A stretch of DNA of 56,316 nt, taken from assembly GCA_964630835.1 (NCBI GenBank), contig CAZVZM010000006.1, positions 1 through 56,316 on the forward strand, in the 5' to 3' direction. The notes under the pieces were generated by a model that saw only the letters and a program-made list of their open reading frames with translations, did no database searches and was not told where the DNA came from. The stretch's first letter is position 1; the number at the start of each line of letters is the position of its first letter. The stretch is from Halarsenatibacter sp964630835 (lineage in GTDB: Bacteria; Bacillota; Halanaerobiia; Halanaerobiales; Halarsenatibacteraceae). Shown piece by piece: positions 1-8,724 of the stretch. The position numbers were made by a program, and so were the translations under genes.

Positions 1-407
1 TGACCAAAAAAGAGGTTGAAGAAGAGCGTAAGGAGATGGAGGGCGATCCTCAGCTCAGACAGAAGCGCCGGGAGAAACAGCGTGAAATGAGCTTTAACCG
101 CATGATGGCAGATATGGAAGATGCTGATGTTGTCGTAACCAATCCGGTGCACGTAGCAGTAGCACTTCAATACGACTTAGAAGAAATGGAAGCTCCTGTT
201 GTTCTGGCCAAGGGAGAAGGTCATTTAGCTCAACGCATTAAGGAAAAGGCCGAGGAGCTGGATATAGCGGTGGTGGAAAAGCCTTCTCTGGCCCGGGCTC
301 TTTTTTCCACCACTGAACTGGGAGAGCAGATACCTGTAGATCTCTACGAAGCTGTAGCTGAAGTCCTTGCCTTTGTGTTTAAGCAGGAAGACAGGTACCA
401 GCAGTAG
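1..407 (+). CDS. flhB: Flagellar export switch protein FlhB, C-terminal part (5' end cut by window)
   Basis: FlhB sits at the base of the flagellar type III export gate and switches substrate class from rod/hook to filament. Only the cytoplasmic C-terminal domain is visible: reading starts at base 3 and gives about 134 residues. The MEGDP segment, the basic linker rich in R and K, and the autocleavage region (VVVTNPVHVAVAL) are all recognisable. The usual cleavage motif is NPTH, with the bond cut between N and P; here it reads NPVH, so the cleaved pair is kept but T is replaced by V. The gene directly precedes flhA, as in Bacillus-type flagellar operons. Family assignment is secure; the 5' part lies outside the window. 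Confidence 0.95.
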   Translation, partial: TKKEVEEERKEMEGDPQLRQKRREKQREMSFNRMMADMEDADVVVTNPVHVAVALQYDLEEMEAPVVLAKGEGHLAQRIKEKAEELDIAVVEKPSLARALFSTTELGEQIPVDLYEAVAEVLAFVFKQEDRYQQ

Positions 408-569
408 TTGAGTAATACTCGAAATTTTTCAGAACCCGGACCGGGTCCATGGCCAAAAATATTAGGCGAAAAATTCATCAGATTATAGGCAATATATTGA
501 GATCTTAGATCAAAAGCTTAAATCACAAATTGACAGCGATTTCACAGTGTTTAAGGAGGGAAAGATAGA
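408..569. other. flhB-flhA spacer
   Basis: The spacer holds no gene. Its first half (about 411-488) is a diverged copy of the dispersed palindromic element described elsewhere. The second half is AT-rich and ends with a strong Shine-Dalgarno sequence (AAGGAGGG) before flhA. A TTGACA hexamer occurs near 529 but has no matching -10 box at a suitable distance. Confidence 0.6.
411..488 (+). repeat. Dispersed palindromic element, copy 1 (diverged or partial)
   Basis: This copy shares the left arm GAAATTTTTC (421-430) and the core run ending GGGTCCATGGCC (444-454) with the full copy at 42058-42174. A right arm GAAAAATTC (468-476) follows. The left terminal repeat is not visible because the copy abuts the end of flhB, and the right end is diverged. 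Confidence 0.6.
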
Positions 570-2672
570 ATGCCACCAACAGGAGAATTGAGCAGCTCAG
601 CCCAGGGGCCGGGGCATTTCATAGCCCGGAATGGAGATATCCTCTTTGCCCTGGCTGTAGTGGGCATAATCATAATGTTCATTATACCAATGCCCACCAC
701 TGTGATGGATATTCTCCTGACAACAAATATAACTTTTTCTATGGTGGTTATTCTGGTCAGCATATACACTACCGAACCCCTGGATGTGTCCGTGTTTCCA
801 TCTCTGCTTCTCTTTGCCACACTTTTCAGGCTTGGACTCAATGTTTCCACGACCCGCCTTATACTGGGGGAGGCCTATGCAGGGGAGATCATAGAAAGCT
901 TTGGCACCTTTGTGGTGGCGGGAAACTATGTTGTAGGATTTATTATTTTCCTCATAATTATTGTCATTCAGTACGTTGTAATTACCCGCGGCGCTGAAAG
1001 GGTAGCAGAGGTTGCTGCCCGTTTTACGCTGGATGCTATGCCGGGCAAGCAGATGAGCATAGATGCAGACTTAAATGCGGGCATTATTACTGAGGAAGAA
1101 GCTCGACAGCAGAGGGAGAAGATAAGAAAAGAAGCTGATTTTTATGGTGCCATGGACGGTGCCAGTAAGTTCGTCAAAGGTGACGCAATCGCCGGTATTA
1201 TAATTACGATAATAAATATTATTGGAGGTTTGATTATCGGGGTAGTGCAGCAGGAGATGGCTCTGGGCGAGGCCGCCCAGACCTATACCCTTCTTACAGT
1301 GGGGGATGGGCTGGTAAGTCAGATACCGGCTCTTCTTGTTTCCTCTGCCACCGGTATGGTTGTAACCCGGGCTGCCGCCGAGGGAAGTATGGGCAGGGAT
1401 ATGTCCGTGCAGCTGACCCATCAGCCCAAAGCTTTGTGGATTGCTTCGGGCGTTCTCTTTCTGATGGCCTTTGTGCCCGGCCTTCCCACGCTGCCATTTC
1501 TGGTGCTTGCTTTTCTGGTTGGATCGGTTGCTTTTATGTTGAGGCGTCAGGCTCGTTTAGCCCGGGAAATGGTGGAAGAGGAAGAGAGGGAGGAAGCTGA
1601 AGCGGAGGAGGAAGCTGAAACGCGTCGTCCTCAGAAGGAAGAGCTCTCCGATTTAATAAAAATTGATCCCATGGAAGTTGAGGTAGGTTACAATCTTATT
1701 CCCCTTGTGCTTCCCGAACAGGGAGGAGATTTTCTGGATAGAGTGGCCATGATCAGAAGGCAGACTGCCTCGGATCTCGGGATTATAGTTCCTCCAGTGC
1801 GGGTGCTCGATAATCTTCAGCTTGATCCCAATGTCTACAGGATCAAGCTCAAAGGCGTCGAAATTGATCGCTTTGAAATCATGCCCGATCACGTTCTGGC
1901 CATGGAATCAGGAATGACGACGGAGGAGATCGAGGGAATAGAAACGGTGGAGCCGGCATTTGGCACTCCCGCCATCTGGATTGAAGAAGATATGAAGGAG
2001 GAGGCGGAGATGGCCAACTATACCATTGTCGACCCACCATCCGTTATGGCCACCCACCTTACGGAGGTTATTAAAGATAATGCTCACGAACTTCTGGGCA
2101 GACAGGAAGTTCAGGAATTGATTGATAATTTTGAAGAGGATTATCCAGCAGTGGTTGATGAGCTGCTGCCGGATCTGCTCACTCTGGGAGAAATTCAGAA
2201 GGTTCTTCAAAACCTGCTCTGGGAGGGCATTCCCATAAATAATCTGTTGACTATAATTGAAACTCTTGCCGATTATGCTCCGCGCACCAAGGATACACAG
2301 CTGCTTACAGAGTACGTTCGCCAGAATCTTTCTCGCCAGATAACAAGCCAGTATGTTGCTGCCGATGATAAGCTGCATGCGGTTAGTTTGGATCCCGAAC
2401 TGGAAGACGAACTCAAACAGGCTGTAGAGTCCAGCGAACAGGGAAGCTACTTGGCTCTGCCTCCCCGGAGAGCTCAGGAGATCATAGAGAAAATTGCTTC
2501 GGAGATGCAGCAGCTTTTGGAGCTCGGTCACGATCCCATTTTGCTCACCGCTCCTGATATTAGAAGGCCTGTTAAGGAGCTGACACATCGCTCGCTGGAA
2601 AGACTGATAGTTCTTTCCTTTAATGAGCTTGAATCAGATGTTGATTTAGAAATTCACGGGACGGTGAAGTAA
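570..2672 (+). CDS. flhA: Flagellar export gate protein FlhA
   Basis: FlhA is the largest membrane subunit of the flagellar type III secretion apparatus and docks export chaperones through its cytoplasmic domain. The 700-residue length is normal. Several transmembrane segments fill residues 20-325, with the family signature RLGLNVSTTR at 87-96 and the IPALLVSSATGMVVTRA stretch further on. A charged, Glu-rich linker follows, then the soluble domain to the C-terminus. The ATG start has an excellent Shine-Dalgarno sequence (AAGGAGGG) eight bases upstream. The stop lies one base before flhF, so the two are probably translated from one message. Confidence 0.98.
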   Translation: MPPTGELSSSAQGPGHFIARNGDILFALAVVGIIIMFIIPMPTTVMDILLTTNITFSMVVILVSIYTTEPLDVSVFPSLLLFATLFRLGLNVSTTRLILGEAYAGEIIESFGTFVVAGNYVVGFIIFLIIIVIQYVVITRGAERVAEVAARFTLDAMPGKQMSIDADLNAGIITEEEARQQREKIRKEADFYGAMDGASKFVKGDAIAGIIITIINIIGGLIIGVVQQEMALGEAAQTYTLLTVGDGLVSQIPALLVSSATGMVVTRAAAEGSMGRDMSVQLTHQPKALWIASGVLFLMAFVPGLPTLPFLVLAFLVGSVAFMLRRQARLAREMVEEEEREEAEAEEEAETRRPQKEELSDLIKIDPMEVEVGYNLIPLVLPEQGGDFLDRVAMIRRQTASDLGIIVPPVRVLDNLQLDPNVYRIKLKGVEIDRFEIMPDHVLAMESGMTTEEIEGIETVEPAFGTPAIWIEEDMKEEAEMANYTIVDPPSVMATHLTEVIKDNAHELLGRQEVQELIDNFEEDYPAVVDELLPDLLTLGEIQKVLQNLLWEGIPINNLLTIIETLADYAPRTKDTQLLTEYVRQNLSRQITSQYVAADDKLHAVSLDPELEDELKQAVESSEQGSYLALPPRRAQEIIEKIASEMQQLLELGHDPILLTAPDIRRPVKELTHRSLERLIVLSFNELESDVDLEIHGTVK

Positions 2673-2673
2673 C

Positions 2674-3741
2674 ATGAAAGTAAAAAAATATGTCGGTGAA
2701 AATATGCAGGACACCATATTTAAAGTTAAAGCGGAGCTGGGATCAAATGCCATTATTCTCAACACCCGCCGCTTTAAGGAGGGAGGTTTTCTGGGATTTT
2801 TTGGCCAGGAGAAAGTTGAGATTCTGGCTGGAGTAGAAGAGAATAATAATCCCGCCTCCGGAACCGAGGTGTCCTCTCCGGATACCAGGAAAGAACTTGA
2901 TCAGATTAAAAGGATGATTGAGGATTTAAATCAATCCTGGCAGCAGGATGATTTCGCCAGGACCCTTGATGAAAGCGGACAGGAGCTCTATCAGCTTCTT
3001 GAAGAAGAGGAAGTTGAAAAGGGAATGCTGCAAAAAATAATGGAACCCGTCCGGGAGGCGGAAACCCGCCAGGATAAGCTGGAAACTCTGCGTGACGAGC
3101 TGGTGGATATAATAATGCCTCCATCTCCCATCTCCATAAAAGAAGCTCCTCACGTAACAGCGCTGATCGGTCCCACCGGAGTGGGTAAAACTACCTCCAT
3201 TGCCAAGCTAGCCGCCAGATTCGTGGCCGAGAAAAACAGGCGGGTGGGCCTTGTTACCGCAGATACGTATCGTATAGCAGCAGTGCAGCAGCTAAAAACA
3301 TACAGCGATATTATAAATATCCCCCTGGAAGTTGTCTATAATGAAGAGGAATTTTCCTCTATACTGGCCGGAGATTATCGGGATATGGATCTGGTGCTGG
3401 TGGACACCCCGGGCAGCAGCTGGGATGATCAGGTGCAGCTGGGGAGGATGCAGAAATTATTTAGCTCTGATCTTCTTGATGAAGTGCAACTGCTCATCTC
3501 TCTCAATCAAAAACTGGAAAATATGAAAACGGTTATAGAGGAGTTTTCTGTTCTTTCCCCCGATAAGATTCTTTTGACAAAAGTAGATGAGGCGACGAGC
3601 TACGGGGATATCGTCAATTTGCGCCGCATCTGTCAGCTGCCCTACTCGTATTACAGTTACGGGCAGGATGTGCCAGACGATATAGACGAGGCAACCCCAA
3701 AAACGCTGTTAGGATTTTTGCTGGGTGATGAAGATGTTTGA
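2674..3741 (+). CDS. flhF: Flagellar SRP-type GTPase FlhF
   Basis: FlhF is an SRP-family GTPase that controls the position and number of flagella. The P-loop GPTGVGKT is at residues 166-173, the G2-like DTYR at 197-200 and the G4 motif TKVDE at 302-306. The N-terminal B domain is acidic and poorly conserved, as usual. The G3 segment reads DTPGSS (244-249) where the family normally has DTAGR, so the usual Ala and Arg are replaced. Length (355 residues) is typical. It starts one base after flhA and its 3' end overlaps flhG, which points to tight co-translation with its regulator FlhG. Confidence 0.96.
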   Translation: MKVKKYVGENMQDTIFKVKAELGSNAIILNTRRFKEGGFLGFFGQEKVEILAGVEENNNPASGTEVSSPDTRKELDQIKRMIEDLNQSWQQDDFARTLDESGQELYQLLEEEEVEKGMLQKIMEPVREAETRQDKLETLRDELVDIIMPPSPISIKEAPHVTALIGPTGVGKTTSIAKLAARFVAEKNRRVGLVTADTYRIAAVQQLKTYSDIINIPLEVVYNEEEFSSILAGDYRDMDLVLVDTPGSSWDDQVQLGRMQKLFSSDLLDEVQLLISLNQKLENMKTVIEEFSVLSPDKILLTKVDEATSYGDIVNLRRICQLPYSYYSYGQDVPDDIDEATPKTLLGFLLGDEDV

Positions 3742-4633
3742 TCAGGCCAGAAAGTTACGAAAAATGTTTCCCGGTGGAAAAAAGGATATAGATCAGGAGG
3801 GAGAGATGGAGGGAAAGGTCCCCGATCGCTCCCGCGTTATTTCTGTTGCCAGCGGCAAGGGAGGAGTGGGTAAGACCAATATTGTGGTTAACCTCGCTCT
3901 GGCTCTGCAGAATCTAAATAGAGATGTTTTGATTTTGGATGCTGATATGGGCATGGCCAATATAGATGTTGTGATGGGTATTACTCCCAAATATCACCTC
4001 GGTCATGTGCTTGAGAATAAATGCAATCTGGAGGATGCCCTCGTATCTGGTCCCTCCGGTCTGGATGTCCTTCCCGGAGCTTCTGGAGTGGATGATTTTA
4101 CAGGGATAAATTTTGGAGAAGTAAAGCGGCTGCTGGAGCTATCCTCTGCCATTGAAGCCAGTTACGATTTCATAATGCTTGATATTGGAGCGGGTGTTCA
4201 CCAGGGGGTCGTTAACTTTATCAGGGCAGCGGATGAGATACTGGTTGTGCTCACACCCGAACCGACAGCAGTTATGGATGCTTACAGCCTGATTAAAATT
4301 TTAGCTGGATACGATGTTTCCAGTCAGCTAAATTTAATAGTCAATCAGGTGGAATCTCGCAGTGAAGGGGAGGATGTCTCCGGGCGCATGAAGAATGCTA
4401 TTAATGACTACCTTGAAATAAATGTAGAAAAGACCGCCTTAATTCCCTATGACGATGTGTTGAGAAAATCTGTAAGGGAGCAGGAGCCGCTTATGCAGCT
4501 TTATCCCAATTCTAAAGCCGGCAGGGCATTTTCTCAGATTGCTGAAATGATGGCTGATGGGGCCGTAAAAGAGAATTCCCGGGGGATGAAGGGCTTTGTG
4601 TATCGAATGCTGGGTTTTTTTAAGGACAGCTGA
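3728..4633 (+). CDS. flhG: MinD-like ATPase FlhG (YlxH)
   Basis: FlhG is a ParA/MinD-type ATPase that stimulates FlhF GTPase activity and limits flagellar number. The deviant Walker A motif SGKGGVGKT, the DADMGMANIDV switch region and a C-terminal amphipathic tail (residues near GFVYRMLGFF) that could bind membrane are all visible. The N-terminus carries FDQARKLRKM, matching the DQAxxLR activation motif that contacts FlhF. The frame is open from a GTG at 3725; ATG at 3728 or 3734 is more likely, since both keep the DQ motif. The gene overlaps the end of flhF by 14 bases. Confidence 0.95.
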   Translation: MKMFDQARKLRKMFPGGKKDIDQEGEMEGKVPDRSRVISVASGKGGVGKTNIVVNLALALQNLNRDVLILDADMGMANIDVVMGITPKYHLGHVLENKCNLEDALVSGPSGLDVLPGASGVDDFTGINFGEVKRLLELSSAIEASYDFIMLDIGAGVHQGVVNFIRAADEILVVLTPEPTAVMDAYSLIKILAGYDVSSQLNLIVNQVESRSEGEDVSGRMKNAINDYLEINVEKTALIPYDDVLRKSVREQEPLMQLYPNSKAGRAFSQIAEMMADGAVKENSRGMKGFVYRMLGFFKDS

Positions 4634-4676
4634 TATGCAGTTTGTTTTTGGGGAGAGAAGGAGGACCATGATATAG

Positions 4677-5345
4677 ATGTCGATAAATCATCTGGAAGTA
4701 AACCAGGATGTGGAGATAGAGGTGAAAAAGGGGCCTTACCGCGGCACTTATGAAACCAGGGTGGCTGATCTGAAAGAGGAGGAAATCGATTTGCTCACGC
4801 CTTTTGCTGAGGGAAGCCTTGTCCCATTGAGGCAGGGGCTGGAGGTGAGAATATTTTTTGCCGGGGATTCAGCCGCCTACAAATTTCCCGCCACTATTAA
4901 ATACAGAAGTTCAAACTCTGTACCCACTCTCACCGTGGAAAAGCCTGATTCTGAAGATATAGTTAAAATTCAGCGCCGCCAGCATTTTCGACTGGAGGTG
5001 CGCAAAAAGGTCTTTTACCGGCAGGTGGATGATGACTGGGAACCCCTTACCTCCGGTTTTGAGGAGACACATACGATGGATATCAGCGGGGGCGGGGTTA
5101 AGATGCTCCTTCCCGGTGAAGAAGAAATTGAAATGGAGGATCTGCTGGAAATAAAACTCGATATAGAAGCTGTGGAGGGTGTTCCCATTATTTCCAGAGT
5201 TGTAAATGAGTATTCAATGCCTGATATGCCCGACAATAAAGCCGTTGGGCTTGAGTATCTGGATATTAATAGAAGGACCAGGGATGCTTTAATGGGATGG
5301 CTGTTTGATTATCAGAGAAAACTGCGCCGGAAGGGACTGCTGTAG
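4677..5345 (+). CDS. PilZ-domain cyclic-di-GMP receptor (YcgR/MotI-like)
   Basis: This 222-residue protein has the two-domain layout of flagellar brake proteins: an N-terminal YcgR-type domain (about 1-95) and a C-terminal PilZ domain. The c-di-GMP binding motifs are present: RRQHFR (an RxxxR motif) and DISGGG (a DxSxxG motif). By family knowledge such proteins slow the motor or act as a clutch when c-di-GMP is high. It lies inside the flagellar operon between flhG and sigD, which supports that role. The Shine-Dalgarno AAGGAGG (4658-4664) is followed first by an ATG-ATA-TAG mini-frame (4668-4676), and the gene's ATG comes directly after that stop. Confidence 0.88.
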   Translation: MSINHLEVNQDVEIEVKKGPYRGTYETRVADLKEEEIDLLTPFAEGSLVPLRQGLEVRIFFAGDSAAYKFPATIKYRSSNSVPTLTVEKPDSEDIVKIQRRQHFRLEVRKKVFYRQVDDDWEPLTSGFEETHTMDISGGGVKMLLPGEEEIEMEDLLEIKLDIEAVEGVPIISRVVNEYSMPDMPDNKAVGLEYLDINRRTRDALMGWLFDYQRKLRRKGLL

Positions 5346-5753
5346 ATGCTGCGTCGATTTTTTGCCTCCCTGCTTGCCGGGGCCGCCGCCTATGTGACCA
5401 CTGTGCTGCTGGGTCTCATGGCTTTTCATCCCCTCGCAATTGTTTTCTGGCGGAGCCTCTGGGTGCTCATGGGAGTTACAGCCGCGGCTTTTATACTTCT
5501 AAATTTTATTGCAATCATTTCAGGAGAAGAAGAAAAGAGGCCTGGCGGCAAAAGTCTTCAGCATTCTCCCGAAAAGGCCGGCAGGAAATACAGTGAAAGA
5601 CAGAACAATGAGAAGGAAAGTGAAAACGAGAGCGGAGAAGAGAGCGAGAATCCTGAAAAGGATGGGCGGAGAGAGGCAGAGCAGGAAGAAGAAGCTTCTC
5701 AGGAGGATTTTTCCCCTCTCGATCCGCCGGTGCTGGAGACAGAGGAAGAATAG
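5346..5753 (+). CDS. Small membrane protein with charged acidic tail, unrecognised
   Basis: I do not recognise a family. The 135-residue product has two predicted membrane segments (about residues 5-28 and 32-58) and then a long tail almost entirely of E, K, R, N and S, ending in an acidic stretch. It begins directly after the stop of the PilZ gene, with no spacer, and is followed by sigD, so it is almost certainly part of the flagellar transcript. The reading frame is kept through the low-complexity tail and the start is fixed by the tight junction. Function unknown; a membrane-anchored accessory factor is only a guess. Confidence 0.75.
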   Translation: MLRRFFASLLAGAAAYVTTVLLGLMAFHPLAIVFWRSLWVLMGVTAAAFILLNFIAIISGEEEKRPGGKSLQHSPEKAGRKYSERQNNEKESENESGEESENPEKDGRREAEQEEEASQEDFSPLDPPVLETEEE

Positions 5754-5769
5754 GAGTGAGGTGTAGTTG

Positions 5770-6546
5770 ATGCCCGGAGAGCGGGATAAGCAGCAGATAG
5801 AAAATTATGATCTCTGGCAGCAATATCGGCAGGAAAGTCAGGAAGAAATCCGGGAAAAACTGGTTATGGAATATCTTCATCTGGTAAAATTTCAGGCTCG
5901 CCGTCTGGAGGGCTTATTACCCGATTTTATTTCCCGTGAAGATCTGGAAAGCTACGGTATAATAGGTCTTATGCAGGCTATAGATCGCTTTGATAGTGAA
6001 AAAGGCATAGAATTTTCCACCTTTGCCAGCAAAAGAGTTAGAGGAGCAATGATCGATCATCTCAGAAGGCTGGACTGGCTGCCTCATTCCATGCGCCGGG
6101 AGGGTAGAAAGCTGCTTAAGGCCCGGGAGCGCCTAAAATCGAAACTGGATAGGGAACCTACCAGAGAGGAGCTCAGTGATGAGGCATCCCTTTCTCCTGA
6201 AAGAATAGATGAGCTTAATCGTTACTTTGATTCTGCTCAGTGGCTGTCTCTGGATACCGAATATGAAGAGGCAACTCTCTATGATTTTATTGCCTCAGAG
6301 GATGAAGGGCCTTTGAAGAGGCTGGAGGAGGATCAGCGGAAGCAGCTGCTGACTGAAGCGATAAAGAAGCTGAATGAACAGGAAAAGCTTGTTATCAGTT
6401 TGTATTACTATGATGGTATGACACAGCAGGAGATAGCGGAGGTGATGGAAATATCCCCCTCACGTGTATCACAGGTCCATCAAAATGCAATCCAGCGCCT
6501 GCGGGGTTTTTTGAGCAGGAAAAAGGAAGTTTCAGGGGGGAGATAA
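5770..6546 (+). CDS. sigD: Flagellar RNA polymerase sigma factor SigD/FliA
   Basis: This is a sigma-28 type factor of the FliA/WhiG family that directs late flagellar and chemotaxis transcription. Region 2 is clear (a core FSTFASKRVRGAMIDHLRRLDW), followed by a region 3 segment (DREPTREELSDEA) and a region 4 helix-turn-helix (MTQQEIAEVMEISPSRVSQ). Length is 258 residues from ATG 5770; a TTG at 5767 is also in frame, but the GAGGTG ribosome site is better spaced for the ATG. The order flhF, flhG, ..., sigD, swrB-like resembles the Bacillus fla/che operon, but the che genes found there are absent here. Confidence 0.96.
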   Translation: MPGERDKQQIENYDLWQQYRQESQEEIREKLVMEYLHLVKFQARRLEGLLPDFISREDLESYGIIGLMQAIDRFDSEKGIEFSTFASKRVRGAMIDHLRRLDWLPHSMRREGRKLLKARERLKSKLDREPTREELSDEASLSPERIDELNRYFDSAQWLSLDTEYEEATLYDFIASEDEGPLKRLEEDQRKQLLTEAIKKLNEQEKLVISLYYYDGMTQQEIAEVMEISPSRVSQVHQNAIQRLRGFLSRKKEVSGGR

Positions 6547-6549
6547 CTC

Positions 6550-8412
6550 ATGGATAATAAAAATGGCGGAAGCGAACAGTCAATTAAAGAAAAAATTAAA
6601 ATAGAAGCAGCTGATGAAAAAGAAGCTCGCAAAAAAGCTTATAAATACTGGAAGGAAAACAATGAGTTAGAAATTGATTTAGAGCTGATATCTGTGGAGC
6701 TGATTGAGGAAAGATCGGGTTTTCTGGGGTTTGGTGATAAGGATAATGTTTACAGAGCCAGTCTCGATATCGAGGCCCCTTCGGAGCTTGAACAGGAGAT
6801 AGAATATCTGGAAGAAGATATAGCAATTGATGGAGATTTTGAGATCAAATTTGAGGAAGAGGGTGTAATGCTTAAAGTCAGCCCGCCCTCTGGCGAGGGA
6901 GAAAAAGTAAGCTACTATGAGATAAAGCAAAAGGTAAACGAGTTAAAGCTGGAAGATGTTGACTGGGAGGATGTTCAGCAGAAGATTGATGATCCCGATG
7001 ATGAGTGGACGAAGATAGCTCCCCGCAAACCCGAACTGGATGAGGATGCCAGTGCCGGGGTGGAGATAGTTGAGGATGGGCTAAAGGCCAGACTTGATTA
7101 CAACCCACCGTTTGGAGGAGAAGATTATACTGTAAGTGATATTGAGGATCTGCTTCAGGAAGCTGGAGTTGTCTCGGGAATAAAGAGGGAGAAGATCCAG
7201 CAAATAGTTGAGTGCAATGAGGAGCAAAAGGGCGTGGTTATTGCTGAAGGAACCGAGCCCGAGCCGGGCAGGGATGCCGAACTGGAATATCATTTTGAGT
7301 TTGATCAGGAAAGTGTGGGAACTGAGAGGGAAGATGGCTCAATAGATTTTTTTGATAGGGATTTAATCACCAATGTTGAGCCGGGAGAGGTTTTGGTAAC
7401 AAAAATAGAAGCTGAGAAGGGAATTCCCGGCGAGGCCGTAACCGGTGAAGTGCTTGAGCCGCCGGCTCCCGAAGATGTAAAACTTCCTGCCGGGAAAAAT
7501 GTTGAAATCAAGGAAAACAAACTCATCGCTGACATAGAGGGTCAGGCTGTCAGGGAAGGGAATAAGGTGTCTGTCACTCCTGTCCACAAAGTTCAGGGTG
7601 ATCTGGATCTGGATGTGGGAAATATAGATTTTGTGGGCAGCGTTGTTATCACCGGAGATGTTCAGGAAGGTTTTTCTATAAAGGCGGAACACAATATCGA
7701 AGTTAAGGGAAAAGTCTTTGCCGCTCATCTTGAGGCCGGCGGCGGGGTTAAAATTCATCAGGGTTTTATAGGAAAGGATAAGGGAGAGATTGAGGCAGCA
7801 GAAGACGTTGAAATTAAGTTTGTGGAGAATGGCTCTGTGAGAAGTGAGGGGTCAGTAAAAGTAACCGATGCAATCATGCACAGCAATATTGTCGCCTCCG
7901 GGGATATTATAATGGGCAAGGGCAAGGGCCTCATTGTAGGAGGAAATTGCCGCGCTGCAGAGGAAATTGAGGCCAGAGTTGTGGGCTCTTCCCTGGCTAC
8001 AACCACAGTTCTGGAAGCGGGTATTGATCCTGGTTTGAAGGAGGAGATCACTCAGCTGGAGGAGGATCTTGAGGATAACAGGCAAAATATGACCAAGGCG
8101 GAAAAGGCCCTCAATCTGCTTGAAAAATTAAAAGAACAGCAGGGAGAGCTTCCTCAGGATAAGGAGATGATGTATTACAGGCTTAAAAAGACCAGAAAAA
8201 ATCTGCAGGAGGAACGAGCTAAAAAGGAGGAAAAGCTTGAAGAATTAAAGCAGAGGAGTAAAGGTTCAAAGCGGGGGAAAATAAAGGTTAAAGAGAAGGT
8301 TCATCCTGGCGTGACGATAGTTATCGGTAAATCCCGCTACAATGTCAGGGATACAATTGATGCCACATCCTTTGTTGAAGAAGAAGGGGAGGTCCGGCAA
8401 AAACCCCTGTAA
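6550..8412 (+). CDS. FapA-family (DUF342) flagellar assembly protein
   Basis: The 620-residue product matches the FapA/DUF342 architecture. There is an N-terminal Jag-N-like module (about 12-75, with FLGFGDKDN), then a long FapA region (about 85-500) rich in repeated beta-strand and Gly motifs such as GDVQEGF and KGKGLIVGG, and finally a C-terminal coiled coil (about 500-580). Members are linked to polar flagellar placement in Vibrio and to cell-shape functions elsewhere; the exact role here is not known. It starts three bases after the sigD stop with a GGGGGGAG ribosome site. The N-terminal half is very acidic, fitting a salt-adapted proteome. Confidence 0.88.
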   Translation: MDNKNGGSEQSIKEKIKIEAADEKEARKKAYKYWKENNELEIDLELISVELIEERSGFLGFGDKDNVYRASLDIEAPSELEQEIEYLEEDIAIDGDFEIKFEEEGVMLKVSPPSGEGEKVSYYEIKQKVNELKLEDVDWEDVQQKIDDPDDEWTKIAPRKPELDEDASAGVEIVEDGLKARLDYNPPFGGEDYTVSDIEDLLQEAGVVSGIKREKIQQIVECNEEQKGVVIAEGTEPEPGRDAELEYHFEFDQESVGTEREDGSIDFFDRDLITNVEPGEVLVTKIEAEKGIPGEAVTGEVLEPPAPEDVKLPAGKNVEIKENKLIADIEGQAVREGNKVSVTPVHKVQGDLDLDVGNIDFVGSVVITGDVQEGFSIKAEHNIEVKGKVFAAHLEAGGGVKIHQGFIGKDKGEIEAAEDVEIKFVENGSVRSEGSVKVTDAIMHSNIVASGDIIMGKGKGLIVGGNCRAAEEIEARVVGSSLATTTVLEAGIDPGLKEEITQLEEDLEDNRQNMTKAEKALNLLEKLKEQQGELPQDKEMMYYRLKKTRKNLQEERAKKEEKLEELKQRSKGSKRGKIKVKEKVHPGVTIVIGKSRYNVRDTIDATSFVEEEGEVRQKPL

Positions 8413-8425
8413 GGGTGGTGAAAAA

Positions 8426-8707
8426 ATGTCATCTCAACTGAACCCATACAATCATCTTCAGGCTTCGCTGGAGATAAATGAAATGATGCAGAGAGAGAGT
8501 ATTGAGGCTCAGCAGGAGCAGGGTCTGCAGGGGCAACAGCAGGATATAAGGAGAGCGGAGGAACAGCGCAGCGTGCAGACCTATGAGGATGTGGAGAAAA
8601 AGGAAGTGAAAGAAGACGGGGGCAACGAGAACTATCAATCCCCCCGGGAAGATGAAGAGGAGGACGGAGAAGAGGACAGGGGAAGTCATCTTGATATTAA
8701 GGTATAA
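8426..8707 (+). CDS. Small acidic Gln/Glu-rich protein, unrecognised
   Basis: This 93-residue product matches no family I know. It is dominated by Gln, Glu, Arg and Asp, has no membrane segment, and ends in an acidic tract followed by HLDIKV. The frame is open from 8342, but the ATG at 8426 has a GGTGGTG ribosome site and avoids overlapping the previous gene, so I chose it. It lies 13 bases after the FapA-type gene and 17 before the swrB-like gene, so it is probably a member of the flagellar operon. It could be an intrinsically disordered accessory protein. Confidence 0.7.
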   Translation: MSSQLNPYNHLQASLEINEMMQRESIEAQQEQGLQGQQQDIRRAEEQRSVQTYEDVEKKEVKEDGGNENYQSPREDEEEDGEEDRGSHLDIKV

Positions 8708-8724
8708 TCTGAGGGGATGATAGT

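Noticed and set aside
1908..2588. Long minus-strand open frame (226 codons) opposite flhA
   Set aside because: It lies entirely within flhA, has no ribosome site, and its translation resembles no protein; the strand bias of this GC-moderate genome leaves many such shadows.
5509..5766. Overlapping plus-strand frame inside the small membrane protein gene
   Set aside because: Its product is a Lys/Arg-rich out-of-frame reading of the acidic tail; the main frame is fixed by its junction with the PilZ gene.
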